DNA of 64,000 nucleotides from Paenibacillus sp. V4I7 (GCF_030817275.1 NZ_JAUSZD010000002.1:2046001-2110000); one strand, 5' to 3'; shown: positions 44,406 through 53,636, numbered from the stretch's first letter. The notes: a model not told the origin generated them from the sequence alone. A program made the numbers and translations.

Positions 44406-45206
44406 ATGTCCGAATCACAATTACTACACATTGCACTTATTCAAATGGATATTCAAATCGGTGAACCCGATACGAACTTTGCTCAGTTGGAGAAGCTTCT
44501 GCATCAAGCGGTTAATGGAGATCAAAAGCCTGATGTGATCGTATTTCCCGAGATGTGGAATACAGGATACGCTTTAACCGAGATTCAGCAGTTGGCTGAT
44601 CCTAACGGTGTTAGGACGAAAGCTCTTTTGAGTGATTTTGCCCGGACCCATCGTGTCAACATCATCGGCGGATCCATTGCTGATAAAAGAGACGATCGTG
44701 TTCTGAACACGATTTATGCCTTTGATCGCGAAGGCGCGGAAACAGCCGAGTACTCCAAAATCCACTTGTTCCGTCTCATGGACGAGGAAAAGTTTCTACA
44801 TAGCGGCGATCAGCTTGGCCGATTTGAGCTTGAAGGCGTTCCGGCTGGCGCGATGATCTGCTATGACATTCGTTTCCCTGAGCTTGCGCGCAAATTAGCG
44901 CTGGATGGGGCACAAATTTTATTCGTTCCTGCGGAATGGCCGCACCCACGTTTGCATCACTGGCGTACGCTGCTCATGGCCAGAGCCATTGAGAATCAGA
45001 TGTATGTCGTTTCCTGTAATCGTGTTGGGACTAGTGGTACAACGAATTTCTTTGGTCACTCGATGGTGATTGATCCTTGGGGCGAAGTGCTGGTGGAAGG
45101 CGATGAGAGCGAAGCGATTTTACATGCAACCATCGACTTGACGGAAGTTGTGCGTGTTCGCGCTAAAATTCCGGTCTTTGAAGACCGCCGTCCACATTTG
45201 TATTAG
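44406..45206 (+). CDS. mtnU: Omega-amidase of the nitrilase superfamily (MtnU-like)
   Basis: The 266-residue carbon-nitrogen hydrolase has the Glu-Lys-Cys triad: Glu in VFPEMWNTGYAL (near residue 46), Lys in EYSKIHLFRLMDE and Cys in MICYDIRFPELAR. The family member YkrU (MtnU) in B. subtilis lies beside mtnE and is thought to hydrolyse the 2-oxoglutaramate formed by the glutamine-dependent transaminase. The same divergent mtnE / mtnU neighbourhood is kept here with one DinB gene in between. GGAAGGAG precedes the ATG. Confidence 0.9.
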   Translation: MSESQLLHIALIQMDIQIGEPDTNFAQLEKLLHQAVNGDQKPDVIVFPEMWNTGYALTEIQQLADPNGVRTKALLSDFARTHRVNIIGGSIADKRDDRVLNTIYAFDREGAETAEYSKIHLFRLMDEEKFLHSGDQLGRFELEGVPAGAMICYDIRFPELARKLALDGAQILFVPAEWPHPRLHHWRTLLMARAIENQMYVVSCNRVGTSGTTNFFGHSMVIDPWGEVLVEGDESEAILHATIDLTEVVRVRAKIPVFEDRRPHLY

Positions 45207-45233
45207 TCTAAATAAAAATGTACCTGCACCTAT

Positions 45234-45262
45234 TTGATTTTTTGTCGGTTTTTCTGTAAACT
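45234..45262 (+). promoter_or_regulatory. Candidate promoter of the glyS T-box leader
   Basis: TTGATT and TAAACT with a 17-base spacer. Just downstream is an inverted repeat of about 26 bases (arms AGCCAATTGA and TCAATTGTGGCT, 45265-45290) lying over the expected start. Confidence 0.5.
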
Positions 45263-45505
45263 AAAGCCAATTGAATGATCAATTGTGGCTGTGAAGGATG
45301 AATAGTACTTGAACAACTTCAAGTTCAGCGAGCTGGGGACGGTGAAAGCCCAGATTGAAGCTCAAGGAAAAGGCTATCCGGAGCCAATACGATAAAGGGG
45401 ATACACTGCTTTATGGGTGTATCAACTAGGGTGGAACCGCGGGTGCATAAGGCTCTCGTCCCTAGGCATTATTTGATGCCTTTGGATGTTGAGCTTTTTT
45501 TGCGT
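45263..45505 (+). promoter_or_regulatory. T-box leader of glyS, probable Gly specifier GGC
   Basis: Stem I has AGTA in GAATAGTA on the 5' side, upper helices CTTGA / TCAAG and CTGGG / CCCAG, and GAAAA-GGC on the 3' side (GGC at 45372-45374) with lower stem GGAT / ATCC. The T-box sequence AGGGTGGAACCGCGGG is at 45428-45443. A terminator follows: CTCGTCCC.. and the hairpin arms GCTC / GAGC around AGGCAT / GATGCC (45452-45501), with a T run. glyS follows 70 bases later. GGC is a glycine codon, in agreement with the gene. Confidence 0.92.
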
Positions 45506-45574
45506 CTGCTCATATCCAAAGGGTCGTCAAAGGTCATTGACCTACACACGAGAAGCTGAAGGAGCGAATGAACA

Positions 45575-46957
45575 ATGAGCGTTACTATGGATCAAGTTGT
45601 AGCATTAGCGAAGCACAGAGGTTTTGTATTCCCAGGTTCAGAAGTGTATGGCGGTTTAGCTAACACATGGGATTACGGTCCTCTTGGTGTCGAGCTTAAA
45701 AACAACATCAAGCGTGCTTGGTGGAAAAAATTTATTCAAGAATCCCCGTATAACGTGGGTCTTGACGCAGCGATTTTGATGAACCCGCAAGCATGGGTAG
45801 CATCCGGTCACGTTGGAAATTTCAACGATCCGATGATCGATTGCAAAAGCTGTAAAGCTCGTCACCGTGCAGACAAACTAATTGAAAATAAATTGGCTGA
45901 GAAAGATATCGAAATCATCGTTGATGGCATGACGTTTGACGATATGATGAAGCTAATCGTAGAGAACAACATCGTGTGTCCAGATTGCGGCAGCAAGGAT
46001 TTCACGGATATTCGTCAGTTCAACCTGATGTTCAAAACATTTCAAGGTGTAACGGAAGCTAGCACCAACGTGGTTTACTTACGTCCGGAAACAGCACAAG
46101 GGATTTTCGTTAACTTCAAAAACGTTCAACGCACGATGCGCAAAAAGCTGCCATTTGGTATCGGCCAAATCGGCAAAAGCTTCCGTAACGAAATCACACC
46201 AGGTAACTTTACGTTCCGTACACGTGAATTCGAACAAATGGAGCTTGAGTTTTTCTGTAAGCCTGGCGAGGACATGAAATGGTTCGAGTACTGGAGAAGC
46301 TTCTGCCATAATTGGCTGTTGTCCCTAGGCGCCAAAGCGGATAACCTTAGACTTCGCGATCACAACGAGGATGAGTTGTCCCATTACAGCAATGCGACGA
46401 CGGATATCGAGTACAAATTCCCGTTCGGCTGGGGCGAGCTCTGGGGTATCGCGGATCGTACAGATTTTGACTTAAAACAGCACATGGAGCACTCTGGTTC
46501 GGACTTCAATTATATTGATCCAGAAACAAACGAGCGTTACATTCCTTACTGCATCGAGCCTTCACTGGGCGCGGATCGCGTTACGTTAGCGCTTCTAATC
46601 GATGCTTTCGAAGAGCAAAAGCTGGAAGGTGACGACAGCCGTACGGTTCTGCACTTCCATCCCGCGCTGGCGCCGATTAAAGCCGCCATATTCCCACTTT
46701 CCAAAAAGTTGAATGAAGGCGCGCAGGCTGTATTTGCCGATCTAGCGAAGCATTTCATGGTGGATTATGATGATACAGGTTCTATTGGTAAAAGATATCG
46801 TCGCCACGACGAAATCGGTACACCATTCTGTATCACATATGACTTTGAGTCCGAAACAGATGGTCAAGTAACGGTTCGTGACCGTGATACAATGGAACAA
46901 AAACGGATGCCAATTTCCGAATTGAAAGCATTCATTGAGAATTCACTTCAATTTTAA
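45575..46957 (+). CDS. glyS: Glycine--tRNA ligase (single-chain, alpha2 type)
   Basis: This is the 460-residue class IIa GlyRS of the homodimeric kind (also called glyQS). It carries the N-terminal [24 protein letters not shown], an insert with four Cys (CKSC and CPDC) that may bind zinc, motif 2 [25 protein letters not shown] and motif 3 [15 protein letters not shown]. The anticodon-binding domain is at the C terminus ([12 protein letters not shown] and [22 protein letters not shown]). It is controlled by the upstream glycine T-box and followed by a strong terminator. Confidence 0.97.
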   Translation: MSVTMDQVVALAKHRGFVFPGSEVYGGLANTWDYGPLGVELKNNIKRAWWKKFIQESPYNVGLDAAILMNPQAWVASGHVGNFNDPMIDCKSCKARHRADKLIENKLAEKDIEIIVDGMTFDDMMKLIVENNIVCPDCGSKDFTDIRQFNLMFKTFQGVTEASTNVVYLRPETAQGIFVNFKNVQRTMRKKLPFGIGQIGKSFRNEITPGNFTFRTREFEQMELEFFCKPGEDMKWFEYWRSFCHNWLLSLGAKADNLRLRDHNEDELSHYSNATTDIEYKFPFGWGELWGIADRTDFDLKQHMEHSGSDFNYIDPETNERYIPYCIEPSLGADRVTLALLIDAFEEQKLEGDDSRTVLHFHPALAPIKAAIFPLSKKLNEGAQAVFADLAKHFMVDYDDTGSIGKRYRRHDEIGTPFCITYDFESETDGQVTVRDRDTMEQKRMPISELKAFIENSLQF

Positions 46958-46960
46958 TAC

Positions 46961-47011
46961 TCAGCCCCCTGTGAGAACGTCAATTGACGTAATGACAGGG
47001 GGCTTTTTTTA
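46961..47011. terminator. Terminator between glyS and the cupin gene
   Basis: Ten-base stem AGCCCCCTGT / ACAGGGGGCT with an inner perfect palindrome ACGTCAATTGACGT, followed by seven T on the glyS side; the opposite side overlaps the end of the converging gene. Confidence 0.88.
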
Positions 47012-47500
47012 GATGACATAATCCAAGATTTCGCTGTATGGTAGGTAGCGTGTTACTCCCTGGAGAGGCGGGCTATATACATGAATGGAAACAGCAGGCT
47101 CGTGGAAAGGGTTGCTTAACTGATGAATTTGCTCGCTAGGAGCTTCAAAATATTCACCTGGTCCAATATAGTCATCTGTTTGGGCAACGGGATAACCCTC
47201 GGAGTCTAAGCGGTATTTGGTATTGACTAACGTTCCCTCAACTAAACAAGCGGAGCCGATGGACGAGCCATGGTTATGAATCGCCGTTGCCTCTGAAGCA
47301 GGTATGTGAATCACAATAACTTCGAGCTCTTTCGTGCTAAAGACGACATTCCGACCATAGGGTAGATGTTTGGGCTCTGTTTTATGAACAGGCACCTCAT
47401 GAAGTAAGTTGTCTAAGGATTGTAGAGCTGCTTTAAGCTGTTCTAATGAAGGTTCTTGCAATTTACAGAATGTCTGCTCAATTGCTCTTAATAATGTCAT
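47009..47500 (-). CDS. Cysteine dioxygenase-like cupin protein
   Basis: The 163-residue protein of the cysteine dioxygenase (CDO) family turns cysteine into cysteine sulfinate with O2, or acts on a related thiol such as 3-mercaptopropionate. The iron-binding 3-His set is visible: HNHGSS near residue 75 and the third His in SIHVYSPP near residue 140. The Arg in PYGRNVVF may bind the carboxylate. GGGAGGCGG precedes the minus-strand ATG. The true substrate is uncertain. It stands alone, converging on glyS. Confidence 0.85.
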   Translation of the reverse strand: MTLLRAIEQTFCKLQEPSLEQLKAALQSLDNLLHEVPVHKTEPKHLPYGRNVVFSTKELEVIVIHIPASEATAIHNHGSSIGSACLVEGTLVNTKYRLDSEGYPVAQTDDYIGPGEYFEAPSEQIHQLSNPFHEPAVSIHVYSPPLQGVTRYLPYSEILDYVI

Positions 47501-47742
47501 GGTTTCCGCCTCCCGGGCTAATGCTATCTTTTTATCATTTTTTATTGGGGAATGGATAAGTTTTATTTATATATCATATGCTTTCGGAGGTCAAAGGGTT
47601 AGAGGAATCTGTGGAATTTTAATCAATTTGGTATGTAATCGGTCAGTGGACTGGGATTATTGCCTACTCTAGTGCGATTTCTTTAAGAGGTTGTTATGTC
47701 AAAATTAAAAGGTGGAATCGTGTTTTAAAGTGAGGATGAGGT

Positions 47743-47862
47743 TAATGTTGGTGGATCAATACAAATGTGATTGTCAAAGAAAAAGGCGATTGGAAAATTG
47801 CAGCTTTTCACAACTGCCGCATCCAACCGCCGAATTTTATTCAGAAATGGTTTATGAAGTAA
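47743..47862 (+). pseudogene. C-terminal remnant of an NTF2/SnoaL-like (DUF4440) gene
   Basis: In the frame starting at 47761 the codons read NVIVKEKGDWKIAAFHNCRI and then QPPNFIQ, ending at a TAA at 47860-47862. This is the typical last strand of SgcJ/EcaC and other DUF4440 proteins (G-x-W-K/R-I-A-A-F-H-N-T-R). Upstream the frame is closed by TAA at about 47743, and no start or ribosome site is found. The rest of the 377-base gap (47501-47877) holds no recognisable gene; I take it to be a decayed copy. Confidence 0.5.
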
Positions 47863-47877
47863 TTACATTCGAACGGC

Positions 47878-48750
47878 TTAAACCCGGAACGGAGGCAACC
47901 GTCTGCCATCGATATCCGTGAAGCCATACTGTTCCGCTAGGGCACCTACCTCGAGAAGCTGACCTGCCTTTTGACTTACATGAGGATCGGATGCCAAAGC
48001 GACGACTGCGCGACCGATATATTCCACAGATTCCGTCGGATGAAGTGCTTCAACTTTCATGAAATCAGGATCACCTGCTTGTAAGCCATAATGCTTATAA
48101 ACGGCTTCCGTACGCATCCAGCCAGGTGCTAAAGTAAGCGCGGTAACATCAATATGGTTTGCTTTCAGATTTTGAGACATAGCGCGCGTCATATTCGCAA
48201 CGGCTCGTTTCACCGTGTCATAAAAAACATTGATAGGGTAGTCGCCGCCAATGTCGGAGTAGACGCCTGTGTTAATCAGAAGACCGCGCTTTTGTTCGAG
48301 GAAAAAGGTAGACATCGCATATCGGCTTGAAACCATCTGAGCCTTCAGTCCTGCCTCGAACATTTTGTCCCAACGCGACATCGGCTGCTCCCAAAAGGGA
48401 ACGGAGAAATCGACATCATCATAATCCTCGTATCCGCCCCAAGCATTATTGACCACAATATCGAGCGTCCCTTGTTCTTGTTTAATACGTTCGTACAAAG
48501 CTTTGACATCTTCGTCAATAGTATGGTCACAACGAACGGCGATTCCTAATCCACCGCGCTGCGTAACGGCTTCAGCGGTATCTTCAATCGTACCCGTGAG
48601 ATCTATTCTCGTGGACTTCGCTCTCGTACTGCGTCCTGTCACATAGACAGTGGCCCCAGCCTCTCCAAGTGCTAAGGCAATGCCGCGGCCGCCGCCTCGA
48701 CTGGAACCGGTAACCAAGGCAACCCGTCCTTGCAAGTTTTTTGTTAGCAT
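47878..48750 (-). CDS. SDR family oxidoreductase
   Basis: The 290-residue short-chain dehydrogenase/reductase has ALVTGSSRGGGRGIALALGEAGATVYVTGR (residues 11-40, with an unusual GGGRG glycine region), NNAWGG, and the catalytic INTGVYSD and DTVKRAVANM region. The last segment carries the catalytic Lys, while the usual Tyr of YxxxK is read as FYDTVKR (Tyr present, YDTVK). The substrate is unknown. AAGGAGGCG is directly upstream of the minus-strand ATG. Its leader contains two dyads TTTTC-N4-GAAAA. Confidence 0.9.
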   Translation of the reverse strand: MLTKNLQGRVALVTGSSRGGGRGIALALGEAGATVYVTGRSTRAKSTRIDLTGTIEDTAEAVTQRGGLGIAVRCDHTIDEDVKALYERIKQEQGTLDIVVNNAWGGYEDYDDVDFSVPFWEQPMSRWDKMFEAGLKAQMVSSRYAMSTFFLEQKRGLLINTGVYSDIGGDYPINVFYDTVKRAVANMTRAMSQNLKANHIDVTALTLAPGWMRTEAVYKHYGLQAGDPDFMKVEALHPTESVEYIGRAVVALASDPHVSQKAGQLLEVGALAEQYGFTDIDGRRLPPFRV

Positions 48751-48769
48751 TGTTGCGCCTCCTTAAAGT

Positions 48770-48825
48770 TTTTCGCCAGAAAAATTGGCATCGTAAGCAT
48801 GAACATAGCATTTTCGCCAGAAAAA
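48770..48825 (-). promoter_or_regulatory. Two dyads TTTTC-GCCA-GAAAA in the SDR leader (48770-48784 and 48811-48825)
   Basis: The 15-base sequence TTTTCGCCAGAAAAA occurs twice, 41 bases apart (about four helix turns), each being a dyad with arms TTTTC and GAAAA. The first copy lies just before the ribosome site of the SDR gene, the second about 25-40 bases after the predicted start. They look like operators or paired regulator sites. The rest of 48826-49073 holds only the promoter region and no gene that I can support. Confidence 0.5.
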
Positions 48826-48854
48826 CAGGCGGCATCATTCGCTTCGTGTGCTCA

Positions 48855-48883
48855 GTTTTAATGTTACATCGAATCCATGACAA
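48855..48883 (-). promoter_or_regulatory. Candidate promoter of the SDR gene
   Basis: On the minus strand TTGTCA and TAAAAC with a 17-base spacer; the -35 is half of a dyad TGACAA-ATC-TTGTCA at 48878-48892. Confidence 0.5.
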
Positions 48884-49073
48884 ATCTTGTCATAGTATTT
48901 ACAGTGCTGGAGAGATGTATCGCTCGACTCAAGGAGAGGATGCAGAACTGATGTATTTTGTTCATCTAATTTTTTCGTTTTCGAGGGAATTTCAATTTAT
49001 TCGTTTATTATGATGTACTTTTGCATCAAAATGTAAGGTGCAACCATTGCAGCGGTTACATTGAATCCAACTT

Positions 49074-50042
49074 TCAATTCAACTCATTGCCGTATGCATG
49101 CTGCATAGCACGAATTTGCTCACGAATCCAATTCACCATTTCCAAGGGCTCTTCGACTAAGGCGTCCGCACCCAAGCTGAGAAAATACTTCGAAAAGTAT
49201 GATAAATTGCTTCGATGCATGTCTGTCACTAATAGTCCACTGCCATCATCATAATGTTCAATGTTAACGTCCAGTCCATTGCTACGCTCATAGGTTTTAA
49301 CACCAGCTGGAGTCAGCTTCACCCGGAGCTTCATGGTCATAGGGCCTGCCTCACGCTCTTGGCCTGCTAATAGCCAGTCACCAATCGTGTAGTGTTTGAA
49401 ACTTTTGCTCGGATGTTCGATTCTGGCTAGTTCCAAGCTACGTATACGATCTGCGCGAAATAAGAGAAATCCATCTTTTTGAAAGCAGTAGGAGGGGAAA
49501 TACCAGAAGCCATTGGACGCGTAAATACCGATTGGCTGCACGACTCTCTCTGTGGTCCCATCTTTGGACGCGTAGGTTAGACGTAAAGGCCTTTCATCAA
49601 TAGAAGCTTCCAAAAGCTGTTGCAAGTAGGGGGAACCTTGCGTTCGCGTAGGCGTCCAGAAGGATACTCGATCTTTAAGTGCATCGATTCTTACTTTGGT
49701 ATCTGTAGGGAGATAGTGGTAGAACTTATTCAGCGCTGAAGTCGATTCCGCAGCAAAAGGGAGCGCTCCATAATATTGGAGCGACTGAAAGGCGAAGAAC
49801 ATCGCAACAGCCTCTTGTTCGGAGAACAGAATCGGAGGGAGCATCCGCTTCTTCAATAGGCGGTATCCCCCATGCGGGCCGAATTCGGTATAAAGCGGCA
49901 TCCCTAGCTCGCTTAGTTCCTGTAAATCGCGGTGCATCGTGCGTTCCGAGACGCCGAATTCATCGGCCATCTCTTTTGTCGTGAACTGCATTCGTTCGTT
50001 TACCGCCATCATCAACTGAATTAACCGTTGCGTTTTGTTCAT
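49074..50042 (-). CDS. YafY/WYL-domain transcriptional regulator
   Basis: The 322-residue DeoR-like HTH_11 regulator has a WYL ligand-binding domain. The helix-turn-helix is at residues 20-45 (TTKEMADEFGVSERTMHRDLQELSELG). The wing and GPHGGYRLL follow, and the WYL domain starts near residue 140 (LRLTYASKDGTTERVVQPIGIYASNGFWYFPSYC) with a C-terminal WCX extension. AAGGAGGT is upstream of the minus-strand ATG. It is next to the SDR gene and oriented the same way, so it could control it; the dyads in the SDR leader are candidate sites. The ligand is unknown. Confidence 0.9.
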   Translation of the reverse strand: MNKTQRLIQLMMAVNERMQFTTKEMADEFGVSERTMHRDLQELSELGMPLYTEFGPHGGYRLLKKRMLPPILFSEQEAVAMFFAFQSLQYYGALPFAAESTSALNKFYHYLPTDTKVRIDALKDRVSFWTPTRTQGSPYLQQLLEASIDERPLRLTYASKDGTTERVVQPIGIYASNGFWYFPSYCFQKDGFLLFRADRIRSLELARIEHPSKSFKHYTIGDWLLAGQEREAGPMTMKLRVKLTPAGVKTYERSNGLDVNIEHYDDGSGLLVTDMHRSNLSYFSKYFLSLGADALVEEPLEMVNWIREQIRAMQHAYGNELN

Positions 50043-50063
50043 TGTTGGTTATACCTCCTTGTG

Positions 50064-50957
50064 CTAACCGATTGTTCGCATAACCTCTTTCATTGTGGAA
50101 ACGAAAGCCTCGGCCGCTTTAGAGATGTATCTGCCTTTACGATAGGCGATAACGAGTGTGCGAGTAGGTCTGCCTTCAAGGGTGAGGTGAATGGGTGATA
50201 ATTCGCTGAAGCTTCTTTTTGAAATTAAATAAGGGACGAAACCGATTCCCATGCCTGCAGCGACGAGAGACTGAACCGTTTCCATATTACTGGACTCGAA
50301 AACAATATTGGGAGTAATGCCTGCTTTTTGGCATAGTTCAAGTGTTAGCTTGCGAAATCCTTGCCCTTTTTTCAAAGCAATGAAAGCTTCTTTCTCTAAT
50401 TGTTCGATCCTAATAGGTTCTTTACTTGCTGCTAATCGGTGCAGTGGAGGTACCGCGAGGACGATTTCTTCCTCCAGCAAAGTCTCATAAACGAGAGAAT
50501 CCTCTCGCAAAGGCAAGGACAGTAATGAGATATCCGTTTGTCCATTCATCGTAAGTGTTTCTAAGTTAGCTGAGGTCTCTTCAACGAGTGTAATTTCAAT
50601 ATCCGGATAAGCCGCTTGGAACACAGGAACAACAAAGGGCAAGATCGTTGAACCCGTTATTGGCATACTGCCTACAACTAGGCGACCCTTTTTCATTTGT
50701 GAAATATCTTCCATTTCCTTCTTCAGCTGCTCGACCATGTCGAGGATTTTTTGTGATTTTTCAACAAAAAGAGAACCAGCGTGAGTAAGCTCAACGGAAT
50801 TGGTGCTGCGCTGAAAAAGAAGGACGCCGATTTCTTTCTCTAGCTTGGATAGCTGTTGGCTTAGGGAAGGCTGTGCAATATGAAGTTTCTCCGCGGCGCG
50901 CGAGAAATTGCGTTCGATCGCGATTTGAATCGCATATTGAAGTTGACGTAATTCCAT
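50064..50957 (-). CDS. LysR-type transcriptional regulator
   Basis: The 297-residue LysR regulator has an N-terminal winged helix (MELRQLQYAIQIAIERNFSRAAEKLHIAQPSLSQQLSKLE) and a two-lobed substrate-binding domain from about residue 90. It resembles CynR/CatM-type members; I cannot name the inducer. The start is ambiguous: ATG 50969 is almost at CAGGAG, and ATG 50957 (MELRQLQY, the common LysR start) has a long spacing; I chose the latter. It points away from leuCD but is separated from it by a small membrane-protein gene, so a link to leucine synthesis is only possible. Confidence 0.9.
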   Translation of the reverse strand: MELRQLQYAIQIAIERNFSRAAEKLHIAQPSLSQQLSKLEKEIGVLLFQRSTNSVELTHAGSLFVEKSQKILDMVEQLKKEMEDISQMKKGRLVVGSMPITGSTILPFVVPVFQAAYPDIEITLVEETSANLETLTMNGQTDISLLSLPLREDSLVYETLLEEEIVLAVPPLHRLAASKEPIRIEQLEKEAFIALKKGQGFRKLTLELCQKAGITPNIVFESSNMETVQSLVAAGMGIGFVPYLISKRSFSELSPIHLTLEGRPTRTLVIAYRKGRYISKAAEAFVSTMKEVMRTIG

Positions 50958-51113
50958 CGTAGGGTTCATCTCCTGATATGTAATAATCTTAGCTTGGTTT
51001 ATTGATGCAGCCTATAAAGCATAAAGATAATATACCAGATTTTAAGCTTTGATATGAGAAAAACCTTGATTGAGGACTTTCAATAGTTGAGCATCCGTGA
51101 TTAGAGGTACAAG

Positions 51114-51149
51114 CAAAAGCAGTCTGCGGACAAAATCCACAGACTGCTG
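51114..51149 (-). terminator. Terminator after the small membrane-protein gene
   Basis: Stem AGCAGTCTG / CAGACTGCT with inner GGA / TCC pairs, followed on the minus strand by a TTTTGCTT tail. Confidence 0.7.
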
Positions 51150-51185
51150 TATGAACTAACATATAGGATCATCTATTAAGTGATG

Positions 51186-51332
51186 TTAACTGCCTCTTCT
51201 ACCTGTTACCAAATTGAATACCAAAGATATGACGGCCAAAACGAGCAGAAGATGGATTAAATTCCCTCCGATATCAAACCCGATTCCTAAAGCCCACAAG
51301 ACAAGAATCACTATAAAAATTGTCCAAAGCAT
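51186..51332 (-). CDS. lmo0937-like small membrane protein, 48 aa
   Basis: A 48-residue, very hydrophobic protein reading MLWTIFIVILVLWALGIG on the minus strand and ending in a basic TGRRGS tail. Two helices are joined by a short GFDIGG turn. This matches the lmo0937 family of tiny membrane proteins found in Listeria and Bacillales, often tied to envelope stress. AAGGATG lies ten bases before the ATG (51332-51330), and a hairpin terminator follows. The function is not known. Confidence 0.8.
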   Translation of the reverse strand: MLWTIFIVILVLWALGIGFDIGGNLIHLLLVLAVISLVFNLVTGRRGS

Positions 51333-51532
51333 AGTAACACATCCTTTTCAAAATGTCATAATTGCTTATGCAAGATACTAACCACCTTTTTCATATTCGA
51401 ATCATCCTATAGGAATAATCTATGAAGCTTATAGTTATTATATCTTGGAGCTATGACGTTTTCCGTGCTAAACTACGTTATGAGGGTAAGACATTAACAA
51501 TTAGAGCGGATAATGACAAGAGGTGACTGGAT

Positions 51533-52954
51533 ATGAGTAAAAAGACAATGTTTCAGAAGATTTGGGATAATCACGTTATTAACCAGGAAGAAGGCAAGCC
51601 CAGCGTAATCTATATTGATTTGCAGCTTGTACATGAAGTTACTTCACCGCAAGCTTTTGAAGGCCTTCGTTTATCGGGTCGCAAAGTTCGTAGACCGGAT
51701 CTTACGTTTGCAACGATGGATCATAACGTGCCTACTAAGGATCGTTTCAACATCACTGATCCTATTTCCAAACAACAAATTGATACACTTTCGCAAAACT
51801 GCCGTGACTTCGGCGTTACGTTGTTCGACTTAGACAGCCTTGATCAAGGTGTTGTACACGTTATGGGACCTGAGCTAGGACTTACACATCCAGGTAAAAC
51901 AATCGTTTGCGGCGATAGCCATACATCGACACACGGCGCATTCGGCGCACTTGCTTTCGGTATTGGAACAAGTGAAGTGGAGCACGTTCTTGCTACACAA
52001 ACGCTGCAACAATCCAGAGCAAAATCATTGGAAGTACGCATTACAGGCAATCTGAAACCAGGCGTAACTGCGAAAGATTTGATTCTTGGCGTTATTGCGA
52101 AATACGGTACAGATTTTGCAACGGGTTATGTTATTGAATATACCGGCGAAGCGATTCGTGGTCTTTCCATGGAAGAGCGTATGACGGTTTGTAACATGTC
52201 CATTGAAGGTGGCGCTAGAGCAGGTCTTATTGCACCTGACGAAACAACATTTAACTATTTGCGTGGTCGTGAATACGTTCCACAAGGTACTGACTTTGAC
52301 GCTGCTGTCGCAGAATGGTCAAACCTTGTTACAGACGAAGGCGCTGAGTATGACTGGGTGCTGGAGTTTGACGCTGATACCTTGATTCCGCAAGTGACCT
52401 GGGGAACTAGCCCGGGAATGGGGACGAGCATTACATCACTTGTTCCGGATCCGCAAAGCTTTGAAACAGAAAATGAACGTAAAGCTGCTGAAAAAGCACT
52501 TGAATATATGGATTTAACACCAGGAACACCAATGACAGAACTGAAAGTTGATTATGTTTTCATCGGTTCTTGTACAAATGGTCGTATCGAAGATCTTCGT
52601 GCTGCAGCGAAAATTGCACAAGGTTACACCGTAGATCCTAGCGTTACAGCAATCGTTGTACCAGGCTCCGGACGCGTTAAAATTCAAGCTGAAAAAGAAG
52701 GCTTGGATAAAATTTTCTCTGACGCTGGCTTCGAATGGCGTGATGCGGGCTGCAGTATGTGTTTGGCCATGAACCCAGACGTTCTGCAACCAGGTCAACG
52801 CTGTGCATCGACATCCAACCGTAACTTCGAAGGTCGTCAAGGCCGCGGTGGACGTACGCATCTCGTGTCTCCAGCAATGGCTGTTGCTGCAGCTATCAAA
52901 GGTCATTTCTACGACGTTCGTGATTGGGAAATCAAAGAATACCAACAAGCTTAA
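51533..52954 (+). CDS. leuC: 3-isopropylmalate dehydratase large subunit
   Basis: LeuC and LeuD isomerise 2- to 3-isopropylmalate in leucine synthesis. The 473-residue aconitase-type subunit binds a [4Fe-4S] cluster through Cys in FIGSCTNGR (near residue 348) and in [11 protein letters not shown] (near residue 410). [31 protein letters not shown] is the substrate loop, and [10 protein letters not shown] is at the end. GAGGTG precedes the ATG. It lies 63 bases before leuD, with a hairpin in between. No leuA or leuB is nearby. Confidence 0.97.
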   Translation: MSKKTMFQKIWDNHVINQEEGKPSVIYIDLQLVHEVTSPQAFEGLRLSGRKVRRPDLTFATMDHNVPTKDRFNITDPISKQQIDTLSQNCRDFGVTLFDLDSLDQGVVHVMGPELGLTHPGKTIVCGDSHTSTHGAFGALAFGIGTSEVEHVLATQTLQQSRAKSLEVRITGNLKPGVTAKDLILGVIAKYGTDFATGYVIEYTGEAIRGLSMEERMTVCNMSIEGGARAGLIAPDETTFNYLRGREYVPQGTDFDAAVAEWSNLVTDEGAEYDWVLEFDADTLIPQVTWGTSPGMGTSITSLVPDPQSFETENERKAAEKALEYMDLTPGTPMTELKVDYVFIGSCTNGRIEDLRAAAKIAQGYTVDPSVTAIVVPGSGRVKIQAEKEGLDKIFSDAGFEWRDAGCSMCLAMNPDVLQPGQRCASTSNRNFEGRQGRGGRTHLVSPAMAVAAAIKGHFYDVRDWEIKEYQQA

Positions 52955-52980
52955 TTTGGGCTTATTAAGGCTACGATGCT

Positions 52981-53000
52981 AGTTTTGCTAAAGCAAAACT
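52981..53000 (+). other. Intercistronic hairpin before leuD
   Basis: Perfect eight-base arms AGTTTTGC / GCAAAACT with a TAAA loop, followed by TTTAAGGAG, the leuD ribosome site. It may affect processing or translation of leuD. A very similar hairpin precedes the GerMN gene at 55385-55403. Confidence 0.6.
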
Positions 53001-53017
53001 TTAAGGAGAATGAAAAC

Positions 53018-53623
53018 ATGGAAGCTTTTAATCAACATACAGGCCTAGTCGGTCCTGTAGATCGCGTGAATGTAGATACAGATGCCATTATTCCTAAGCA
53101 ATTTCTAAAAAGAATTGAGCGTTCCGGTTTCGGTCAATTCCTCTTCTTCGAATGGAGATGGGATGAAGCGGGCAACGTTATCGAGAACTTCCCATTAAAC
53201 CAAGAACGTTATCAAGGAGCTTCCGTTCTGCTCTCCCGAGCAAACTTCGGCTGCGGATCTTCCCGTGAGCATGCACCTTGGGCGATTCAAGATTTCGGCT
53301 TCCGCGTTATTATCGCGCCGTCTTATGCTGACATTTTCTACAACAACTGCTTCAAAAACAGCATTCTGCCAATCAAGCTATCGGAAGAGCAAGTTGATGA
53401 ATTGTTCGCTCGTACAGCGAAGCATGAAGGCTACAAGCTGAATGTCGATCTTGAAAACAAGACACTCACTGATGAATACGGCTTGAAAATTCAGTTTGAT
53501 TTGGATGAGCACCGTCGTCAGTTCCTGCTGCAAGGTTTGGATGACATCGGCCTAACACTTCAACATGAAGAGAAAATCACAGCCTATGAGCAAGCTCACC
53601 AAAAACGTTTGGCTTATAAATAA
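53018..53623 (+). CDS. leuD: 3-isopropylmalate dehydratase small subunit
   Basis: This is the swivelling subunit of isopropylmalate isomerase, 201 residues from ATG 53018 (AAGGAG at 53003). A longer reading from 52976 would run through the hairpin and is rejected. Landmarks are [26 protein letters not shown] near residue 17 and [21 protein letters not shown] near residue 70. Two terminators follow. Confidence 0.96.
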   Translation: MEAFNQHTGLVGPVDRVNVDTDAIIPKQFLKRIERSGFGQFLFFEWRWDEAGNVIENFPLNQERYQGASVLLSRANFGCGSSREHAPWAIQDFGFRVIIAPSYADIFYNNCFKNSILPIKLSEEQVDELFARTAKHEGYKLNVDLENKTLTDEYGLKIQFDLDEHRRQFLLQGLDDIGLTLQHEEKITAYEQAHQKRLAYK

Positions 53624-53636
53624 AATGTGATCATAG

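Noticed and set aside
47712-47921. Plus-strand frame of 69 codons before the SDR end
   Set aside because: The recognisable DUF4440-like peptide is in another frame of the same stretch; this frame has no family resemblance and runs into the converging SDR gene.
48878-48892. Dyad TGACAA-ATC-TTGTCA as an operator
   Set aside because: One half is the likely -35 of the SDR promoter; with a single copy I cannot tell an operator from chance.
48921-49019. Short plus-strand frame of about 33 codons upstream of the SDR gene
   Set aside because: The ribosome site is too close to the first ATG, the peptide is featureless and it faces the divergent promoter region.
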